Source of the DNA: Azolla caroliniana
Taxonomy: Eukaryota; Polypodiophyta
Assembly: GCA_043228905.1 (NCBI GenBank)
Contig: JBHGNT010000005.1
Span: 3,720,001-3,784,000, forward strand
Reading direction: 5' to 3'
DNA: 64,000 nucleotides
Part shown: piece after piece, positions 54,899 through 64,000 of the stretch
Position numbering within the stretch: the first letter of the stretch is position 1
Layout of the letters: every line of letters starts with the position of its first letter
Made by a program: the position numbers and the translations under genes
Notes under the pieces: model-generated
What the model saw: the letters and a program-made list of their open reading frames with translations, nothing else
The model's database searches: none
Told to the model about the DNA's origin: nothing

Positions 54899-57800
54899 AA
54901 TAGATAGATTATATTATTGTCCTCAAAGGTCAAATTGAGAAACATTGGTGTCACCAAAATGTCAAAGATGTGTTTATTCTCCTTATTCTTACCCACTTTT
55001 GAGTAATGAAAATCACTTCCATTCCATCTAAGATTGGACAAAATCTCAAGCCTAATATATTTGACGCTTATAAGAACTTACTTTTTTAACACATGTGTCC
55101 TTTTATATAGAGTGATAATAGCGTGGTAGTGTACCCATGAAACTACACTGTAAAAGCATAACATTTATCCAGGTACATCGTTTTATATAACAAAATTTGA
55201 CGATATGGTTTTAAATTAATTTCTCAATTGTCCAATGAGTTAATTCTTTAGACATTTATTTATGCTACATGGGTCATGATAACTAGAGTGAATCTATCTC
55301 CGACATTTTCTCTTTGACATTCATTGTTATTGTGGGAATTTGAGCATATTGCATTCTTTTTATGGCAAAAAAATCATTTGCTCTACAAAATTGAGCTATC
55401 TCGGTCAATTCATGAATATGCTCCAAAAACTAAAGAAGGATGTAGACAATTATTGAGTCATTGTTTCTCCTTGCTCAGGCAAAACATGTAGTTGGAGGGC
55501 GTATGTAGTTTTAATTCAAATAAATCATTTAGGTAGCCTTTTAAAGCTTGTTGAATAGTTCATTTGTGATTTTTACCCAAATAGAAAGATAATTGAATAG
55601 TTTTTTTATCATAAATTATTGTCTTGTTTGTCATATTTGCCTATTGAAAGACACGTTGTTCTGCCAAATCTTATATTTGCATACTTTGGGAAAGTGTGAG
55701 TTTGTTATCCAATAATACACTACATTTAACCCCCCAATATCCTAATGCTAAATTTGCATCCTTGTGTGAATCATTTGACATCTTGTTAGTTGCATCCTGA
55801 TGGTATATTGCAAGTTGCAACACAATATATTGGCAAAAAATATACAAGGAGCCCAAGTCAAGGAAACTTCTTTGGTAAGTTGTCTAATGGTGACCAAGAA
55901 ATCATTGCATTTAATATTCATGTTCCATGTTGCCATACTATTGAAACAAGTTTTGAAACTCGATGAATGGGTTAGTTAAAGCATGCCTTACGATTGGGGC
56001 TCACCTCTTATATGGGAGGATAAGGTTGTCCATTGAAGATTGAAGATAATGTGTTTTGAAGATCCCACAATAACATCTAATAATGTAGTGCAATCAGTGA
56101 AATGTGGTCATATTCGAGCCTTGAGCAATAACATTTCCTTCAATATTAATGGAATATAATTTTCTTAATCTACATTGGACTATATATGATTGTATGCCTT
56201 TTATTGTTTGTTCAGCAATCATTTGTTATGTACCTTATTCGACACCAATGTTTAATTTACTAATTTTATCTCTAAGGTTTACTTTCATGAGTAATCGTAG
56301 ATAGGCTAATGTTTAAAACATGATGATGCACCAGTAAGGCTTGGGCTTGATGTCTTTATTGTCTACCTATATCATAATGGTAGATAGAAAATAGAACGCA
56401 TGTTAATGTGTAAAGTGATGGATCTAATGTTATGTTCATCATAACAACATTCTTGTGTTTGTTTGATGTCATATACAATATTGCTTTATAAAAAGGATGA
56501 CATGAATAAACCAACCAAGGCCCTAAAGTAGATACTATATCTATATAAACATGCGAAATTATTCTCAACAGTTTCACTTCAAACTCGCATAGATCATACG
56601 AAACATGACCTAGAAGAATCTAAATCGCCAATATTCAACACCTTTTACAGAATATTTATATTTATATTTGATTATTCTGGCATGGCATCAAAAAAATGAT
56701 GTAATAAGTGGCAACTAGAAGGATAGGAGCCTCCAATGTTTGAATGTTCGAGGTAAACACAATTAAATATTACATATTATGATTGAATAATACATATTAG
56801 AATTGAGAACAAAATGTCAAATTTATGTGCAATGCCTTGGTGGCGGTGACAATGTGGGACATTGCTTGATTTATAACAAACTTAACGCAATGTTGCAATG
56901 TGAACAATGATTATGATGCAAGCTAAGAGCAAGGAAATAATTTGAAGCTATCTATATTTTAAAAGCTACATGAGTGCCTCCTTTTACATATGGCACAATC
57001 ATCTCAATGAACAACTTTTCATGTTTTATTTTGGTACCACTCAATGTGAAATTGTTGGACACTTTTCCTTTCACCCCACCTTACACACTTTTATTTTAAA
57101 ACTATATCATTTGTAGCATCGACTTCATGGAAACACTTCTTCAATTGTAGTCATCCAAGACCACTAGCTATAGCCTATAAGTGTACGACACGTAAAAACT
57201 TGTCCTTGACTTTCTTATATAACTTTGTGTACACAAGCACGTCTATGTAATCAAATACAACTTCTTCCCCCTCCTAAAGCACAATGTGTTGCCAATCAAC
57301 AAATGCATATAAAGAAAATGAAGTGTAAATATACTTGTACATCGATGACGAACATTTCCCCATTAATGCTTAGGTACTTGAATGAGGTGCATCATCGACC
57401 AATTACATCATTAAGTACATTTATAACTTGTTGAATTTTCAAACTATATGTATAAGAAGGGGAAATATTAGTCCCCTCATATAGATGTACATCTTGAGAT
57501 AACAATTACAAAGCACCATTTCCTTTGATCTTTTCGGTTTATTCAACAAGTACACATTTGGAATATGTGTGCGGTGAAATATTTGGGGAAGCATGTGAAC
57601 TTGTACATAATAGAAAAAGCTTTGTTTGGAACACGAATGAGCACAATTATTATGAGTTTTTTATGCGCTAGTTAACATATGCCTCCCATTTAATGCAAAA
57701 CTTTGATAACTATGTTGTTTTTCCTTGCCCTTACATTTTGAAATTGGCTTAAGATAAAATGGTTGTTGCTAGTTATTCCCATCATATCAACTTTTGCATT

Positions 57801-60800
57801 CAATACAAAACGGCAACTAGTTATGAAATTCTTAACGAGCGCAACCTTTATAACTTTAAAATGTGGAATTCACTTATAGAATGTTCATTAGATTCTAAGT
57901 AAGTCCTATGACCTCACATTAAATATTTAACAAACAATAAGGTTGTAACTTGTTAGTAGTGTTGAAATGGATGTGCGCATTGATGCCATTATGGACCTTA
58001 TGCCACTTTTTTCTCCAAAAGGAATTAATGTGCCAAAAGGAAAATTGATCAACACTGAACATGCTCCTTGTTCTAGCATATTGTTCAAGTAGAAGGGTAA
58101 TTAACGCAACAACGTACACCATTCATTACAATTGTCGTAATCCATCATGTTCACATGGAGTATTTAGGCAAGTGGTTTCATGGCTAACTTTGAGATAGGG
58201 GCCACTCCTTTGCGAACAGATTTATAGGGAACTTCTTGTATCTCCGTGCTTTGAAAGGATGAGTCACACATAATTGTAGTTCATTTCTTACCATATGGAA
58301 GTATTAAAATAACTCATTTAAGAAACACAATGTCAATGCATGAAGATATTCAATTTAACATGATTTTACTCTATCAATTTTGACTATTAGTTGTGGCATT
58401 ATAAATGCCACAATTGTTCTAAAGACTCCTCCGATAAGAAAAACAATGTACACATCAAGGTTGCACCTGATGGATTTCAAGTATTGGGTCATATTAAAAT
58501 CACTAACTTAAAGAGCTGACTCATCCCCATTATGAACATTTTAAGTTGTTTTCATGGCCAAATTCTAGAGTGGACCCAATCCCTTATCAACATTTAAGCA
58601 TTGGATTTATTGATAAATGTTTTTGTATCCTATTGGCATGAAATGATTCACTAAACCTAATTATAGTTTTTTGCATATAAATGCACCCTAATATAGACAT
58701 AAGTAAGAAACTCATTTAAGAAACAATGATTCAACATCTTATAAAATTTAAATAATCAATAATCCTCAAGATTTTGTTGTATTAGTTCTAGTGTCATAAA
58801 TGATATATTTGTGCTCGAGACCGTAAAAGAAAAACAATGTGAACGTATCCCTTGTACTTAAAAGGTTTTCAAGTATGCGCTTGTATTAAAGTAAGCTTTA
58901 TGAATGAATTAATTACATGTTTATCACATAAAAGTTTAGTCAAGTGGTACTGTAAAAAGTTTGTATGTTAAGTATTGAATGAATTTGAACAAATTTCTAT
59001 AAGTTCAAACATAAACAAATGACATGATACAAACATGGTAAATTGTAAATGACACATCCCTATTGCTAGTGTTAGTATTGTTAATGTTTGATATTCTAAA
59101 TATGATGTGTCAAGACTTTTGTAGCTATCTAACTCATCTTTCCATCGTAAACTTATGCATGGATAATAAAACTAAGCATATTTCTCATCTCAAATGTATG
59201 TGCACACACAAATACCTTAAATTGCATGTAAATCTTCCCAAGGAGGTCAATATTGACCAATGTGACCTAAGTATAAAAGTTATAACAATTTGTGTTTCCG
59301 TCCTAAGAAGAGAGACTTTACAAGGGAAATTCCATCATATTTTCTTTGTATTGAATAAAACATTGTTTGTAATTCTAGCATCGGAGGTACTGATCATGTT
59401 GAAACCTCAGCTTTGGAACTCTTATAACTCATAGCCACTCACAAGGTGAAACCCTTGTATGATAAATACAACAAGAATCCATGCAATGAACTTAAATCCT
59501 AGAATACAACTGTCATAAGCATTTACGTAGGAGTAGCAAACTATGTAGGAGTATATCATTTAAAACTACCTTTTATGATTTATGTTGATTGTACTTATTA
59601 CGTTTTAAAAAGAATTTACATAACTTCATTGCTATTGTACTAGATGTAAATTCGAAGACTACATTAAATTGCAAACTGAGAGCACAAAAGAAGAAATATA
59701 TCTAGTGAGATGTAATGTAGAGTTTGGCAAACCTTCCGTTGAAACTAGAACTGGGAGCTTTTAATCACAATTCTATGTAATGGTTGTCCAGCTACATTGA
59801 GCACATAAAAATCCGAATTGTTATTATGTGATTAACATGGCTTAATGGAAGAGCATGTCTAGCTAAATTGCCAAGAAGTATAGCAATTCATTTACCCCTA
59901 AATTCAAGTTAAATCTTTCAAAGCAAAATCCATAATAGACAATATGTCTATGTTTTAAGTTTACAATTCATGGCATGCTCATTAGCAAAATCCTTCAATC
60001 TAAACAAAAAAGCACAAAATGAATGCTTTTCCAAGTTCAACTCAATACATTGACGCTCAACTGAAGCCTATGGGACAGCACCTAATCAACAATGCACCCA
60101 TGGAATTGGAACCTTAGAATTGATAATTAGTATGCAAATAACTCATCACAGAAATGAATCATTGTTAGGAAGTATGCTTACGTGTGCAAAAATGCATTTA
60201 CTTAGATTTTGCTAGAAAATTCATATAACTTGCATGAACAAATAAACATAAAGAAATAGAAAATGAGAAGTTTGCCTTTTGATAACAAGGCCATGCCCCA
60301 CAATGATACCTTCATAACAAGGTGATGACAAAAGAAGGCTACTTCTTGATTCTATGATGTTGTGAACCACAATTGGATGTAACAGCTTCACCCATGATCA
60401 AGAAGCTACATGTATATCATTTACCCCAATAACTTACAAACCAAGTTATCAAACCTTCTCCCGTCTCCATCTCCATTTCGAGCAATTCATATGTTCATAC
60501 TAGTCAGAAAAGGCAATGTACAGTTGCATCCACCAAACTCAATTGCCGCTCAGTGATGATTTTCTTATGGTATTGGTCCTATGGTTGAACAATCTCTTAC
60601 TCTAAACCCATTGAATATAAAACATACATCTAGGTTTACTACAAGTGCCAAGATGCTATCGCCCCCCACCTTTCCATCTCTATTTCAATGATGCTAACAA
60701 AAGCAAAAAAAAGCTAGCTAGAAAGTTTGTTCATAGAATGTAATTTCGAGGCTAACATAGGGTAGAGAGATCATGCATACATTATTTACGATTTTAAAAG

Positions 60801-60946
60801 TGACAAGCTCACTGGAAAGTCCATTCATTAAATGAATTTCAAGGTACAAAAATTGAACCTACCAAAGGATAGGAGGGAAGGGAGGGGTGTACAGAAGATA
60901 TAAAAGAAATAACCTCCAAGATACAAGAAAATAGAATAAACGCAAT

Positions 60947-63708
60947 TCATGACGGTTGTTCATGTAATATCTTCCAAATTTTCACAACTCCATCGTCGCC
61001 AGCAGATGCCAAAAGTAAGGGCTCCTATGACATTATCATTCATGTCAGATGACCAAGGGTTCTAAAAATACATTCATCTAAAATTGTTGAAATTTATTTA
61101 CATTAGTGTAAACCTTCACCTACATTAGCACAAACCCTTCAGTTCAAATTGTCATTATTAACTAAAATTCAGATAAATTTATCTACATTACTTAAATCCA
61201 TATATAAGCCTTTATCAAAATTTATATCTAAAATATACCCTGCCCTTATATTCTTAAATATTCAGTTTTTGATAAAACAAAGCAAGCAAAAATGTTTTTA
61301 TAAAACGTGTTAAAATTTTGAGCATTGTTCATTATACCTTTGGATGCCACCTGACACAATTGACATCAGTATCATGTGCCTTGTCTTTTTTCAGTATCAT
61401 TTTATATGATGGAGCCTCACCCTGTAACCAAAATAACACATTAAAAATTGAACTTCTGATGAATTCAACTCTGGTAATCCTCTTTCCAATAGACTATGAT
61501 GGGAATAACAGAAACATACCCCTCTGTTTTTGAAAACTACTCTGGGTTTTACAAAGTTACCGAAACTACCCCTAAAATTTAGTCAGTCTTAATCATCAAT
61601 TAAACTGAAAGATCTTGACTTCATCCCCGTCTCTCAAAATTAATTTAGTTACATTTGTTTAATAAAATTAACACAAATTAATTAATTGTCAATTAAGCCT
61701 AGTGAAAATTTGAAGGGTATGTTGGTAATCCTAGAAAACCCATGGGTATTTTCCAAAAGCATAGGCGTATCCTGGTGATTACTGAAAAGATTAGGGGTAT
61801 TTGTGTTTTTTTCTGTGCTAAGAATTAGAGGCATCATAATGGTTACCAGACTTCTTACATTGGACAAATTCTCTGAAAAAAGCCTTATGCAATCATCACC
61901 ACATGCTGTAGCAATTATCCCTGAGACCCTATATAACATTATTGATACAAAATTATGAAGTTCAAGAAAAAATAAAAAGATTATGAAGTAAAAAAGGATA
62001 TGCACGCACGGAGACCAATTAACTGAGAAAATAGTTCGATCATGGTATCCAGAGATTGAGCAGATATGTTTCCTGCAAAACCATGTTAACAACAAGATTC
62101 CAAACATGACTTCGTCAGAAATTATCAATCTCGCCAAATTGGTCACAGTTTTTATGTAAATGGTAGCAAATATTTGTTTCCATCCCATCACATTACAAAT
62201 ATATAAAAGCAAGCATACATTGTTATCAAATCAAACTAGCACAATGAGACATGGGAAGGGAAGTTAAATAGCAAACAAAATCCTGCTATTATCAAAGAAA
62301 ATAAGCACTCTAGTCTTTTGAAAGCAAGAATCCAAAGTTTGGATCTCTAAAGAATGAGTCATTCAATTGAAAGTTGGCATGCAAGTATGCATTAATAGAG
62401 AGAGGGAATGGAACGTACAAATGTACATAATAGTAGGCGCACACATATCTAATGACATTTTGGTTGAAGTACCAAGAAAAACTCCATACCATGAAAGCTC
62501 GCCTTGTTCAGATTGTTCATTACTAGTATCCCAAATTATCAGAGAACAATCATCACTGCAAAAGCAAACCACACATACAATGTGTTGATTAATGCAGCAA
62601 AATACTGCAAATTATGTCTCTACATGATAATGGAGTAGAACTACCCTTAAAGTAACTTCATATTCAACAATAGATGACCTGCATGAAACTAGTCGATTAC
62701 CCAAGGAATTGAATGATACTGCCCATACAGTCGATGTATGTCCCCTGACAGAACACATTCCAAAATAGAAAGAAATCAATAATTTCATCAGTTGCAACAT
62801 AACAAAGTTAAGTATGAATAATTGCTGTTACAAAGACAGTAAATGATCTGAAAAGTTGACTGAAAAGTCCATAATGGGTACTTTCTTCACAGCCAGCGTA
62901 TTCTAAGACATGGTTTAGAGCATGTACTTGCATGATATGACCGAGGCACGATTCATTCTTGGACTTTCATGTTGCCTACTATGAAATGTGTTGTCGTGGT
63001 GGTATTTCTTCCATCTCCTACTGATGAGAAGGTGGACGTTTTTCCAGCCACTTTAGTGTGAATCCATTCTTCATGGTGTACATTGGCAAACAGTTCAAAC
63101 ATGTTATCTAGAAGTGTTTTCCTACTCTATACAATCAAATGTACCATTATGCCTATGTAAACAAGGCATATTCTCCATCTACAAAGAGTGGCATTCGGAA
63201 TCCTCATGGAGTAATGAAAAAAGGATTGCTTTCACATATGTTTTTTGGTCTCAGGAGGTACCATTATAATGATTCTTCTATATGCAGATGATATTGTTCA
63301 ATTGAAATTTGTACCTAGACATAGTAGGGATGTTTAGCACCACAAATGATCTTTTTATGTTATGAAGAAATTAAAGGAACATGTGAAGAAGATTAATAAG
63401 ATTCTACAAATGCCACTCCATTGTGTTGATTGATTTGCAAGTTATTGATATATCATCCATTGCTAACGCATGTAACCAATGACTAGTATGATAAATTCTA
63501 AAAATGCACAATAATATCAAAGATTGTCAACATTAGTACAACAATGCTGTAAATAACCTAAAGAATGATACATACATACATACGTACATATATATATATA
63601 TATAATTTTATTTTTATACCTCCCAGGATCACCAAGTGTCTGAACACAAACCCAATCTTCAGTGTCTTTGTCCTCTGCCCAGACCTGAAACTCATTGCCC
63701 ACACTTCT
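60947..63708 (-). CDS. CIAO1: CIAO1/CIA1 WD40 protein, C-terminal part (5' end outside window)
   Basis: Seven exons in phase give the last 171 residues: 63708-63620, 62744-62679, 62555-62490, 62072-62010, 61928-61859, 61421-61338, 61024-60947. WD-repeat blocks follow in the CIAO1 order: QVWAEDKDTEDWVCVQTLGD, GHTSTVWAVSFNSLGNRLVS, CSLIIWD, SISGYHDRTIFSVNWSP, IIATACGDDCIRLF, APSYKMILKKDKAHDTDVNC, then LLASAGDDGVVKIWKI and stop. CIAO1 is the WD40 scaffold of the cytosolic iron-sulfur assembly targeting complex (with CIA2/MIP18 and MMS19), delivering clusters to cytosolic and nuclear enzymes. The N-terminal WD repeats must be encoded beyond 64000. Intron 62745-63619 contains a reverse-transcriptase remnant on the opposite strand. 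The exon at 63620-63708 is slightly unusual at its start, where family members read closer to YDNTIKVW. Confidence 0.87.
63257..63337 (+). mobile_element. LINE reverse-transcriptase remnant (YADD box)
   Basis: The + strand frame from 63257 reads GTIIMILLYADDIVQLKF and runs to a stop at about 63335. LLYADDIV is the catalytic box of non-LTR reverse transcriptases. About 80 bases before it, a region resembling the G-plus-hydrophobic RT segment is out of frame. It lies antisense inside a CIAO1 intron. Confidence 0.65.
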
Positions 63709-64000
63709 CTGTAAATTTTTACCTTAAGATTGCAAAAGGCACCTTATTTTCGTAAAATTCAACGATAGGCAAAACATCTAATGCTACAGATATCACATCA
63801 TGCAGCAAGACCTCAAAGGAGGTTTGAAAAAGAGCTATGAAGGTCATTACATTAAGGAGTAGAAGAATGTAATTACTTAGTCAACAATGTATTAAACTGA
63901 AAAAATACAATTATATAGAAGGTCTAATGAGGGTATTTGGCTTTGGCTGACAACTACCTAGTATCAGCATGGTGGGAGACACTTTTATTGAAAGTTTGGT
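63709..64000 (-). other. CIAO1 intron, continues out of window
   Basis: No further exon seen. The sequence immediately 5' (on -) of the 63708 exon edge is a TTTACAG acceptor, so the rest is treated as intron. Confidence 0.5.

Larger units (their letters stand above)
49900..60946. other. gene-poor region, about 11 kb
   Basis: I recognise no gene here. The first kilobase holds the BSK promoter and many pyrimidine tracts (TC, TTC, C13 and C16 runs). Further on: a 50-bp tandem repeat (50833-50930), a (GT)n repeat (51967-52005), T10G18 (52583-52610) and a 173-bp tandem duplication (54555-54898). The remaining DNA to 60.9 kb is AT-rich with short frames unlike any known protein, probably old transposon remains. 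Confidence 0.5.

Noticed and set aside
59063-59434. 123-codon + strand open frame in the gene-poor region
   Set aside because: Low-information residues (Leu, Ile, His, Lys), no domain; expected by chance in AT-rich sequence.
61682-62212. 176-codon - strand frame
   Set aside because: Mixture of two real CIAO1 exons read through the introns; not a separate gene.

Overview
This is nuclear DNA from a land plant. Genes are interrupted by many introns, intergenic DNA is AT-rich and full of microsatellites, and several products are plant families: a chloroplast-type half ABC transporter (ABCB26/28 clade), a brassinosteroid-signalling kinase (BSK), an ALF4/glomulin protein, an OTU3-type deubiquitinase and plant-form ribosomal protein eL34. 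A CFAP144/FAM183-like ciliary gene points to a lineage with swimming sperm (bryophyte, lycophyte, fern, cycad or Ginkgo). LINE fragments of a type I associate with mosses make a moss the best guess. That last step is inference.

Layout, all exon models made by hand from splice sites and reading-frame phase: 1-910, tail of an unrecognised + strand gene; 3551-4182 (-), CFAP144-like gene; 7400-14208 (+), ABC transporter, 18 exons; 15993-21414 (+), ALF4/glomulin, 14 exons; 22412-23684 (-), ribosomal protein L34, 4 exons; 25328-27394 (+), OTU deubiquitinase, 7 exons; 29582-33015 (-), unrecognised repeat plus coiled-coil protein, 6 exons; 33930-34760 (-), decayed LINE; 36841-38852 (-), small EF-hand-like protein, 5 exons; 41559-42227 (+), single-exon proline-rich membrane-anchored cell-wall protein; 44165-49899 (-), BSK pseudokinase, 10 exons; about 49.9-60.9 kb, a gene-poor repeat-bearing stretch; 60947-63708 (-), the C-terminal seven exons of CIAO1/CIA1, whose 5' end lies beyond the window.

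The genes do not form a pathway. They are ordinary independently transcribed plant genes: plastid transport, control of cullin-RING ligases, translation, deubiquitination, hormone signalling, cytosolic Fe-S assembly and cell surface. The least ordinary content is the ciliary gene, two uncharacterised - strand proteins (29.6-33.0 kb and 36.8-38.9 kb), two introns that each contain a partial copy of the neighbouring exon, two GC-AG introns, a tandemly duplicated LINE zinc-binding segment, and repeated G/C homopolymers of 13-18 bases. I found no clear evidence for a wholly new multi-gene system.
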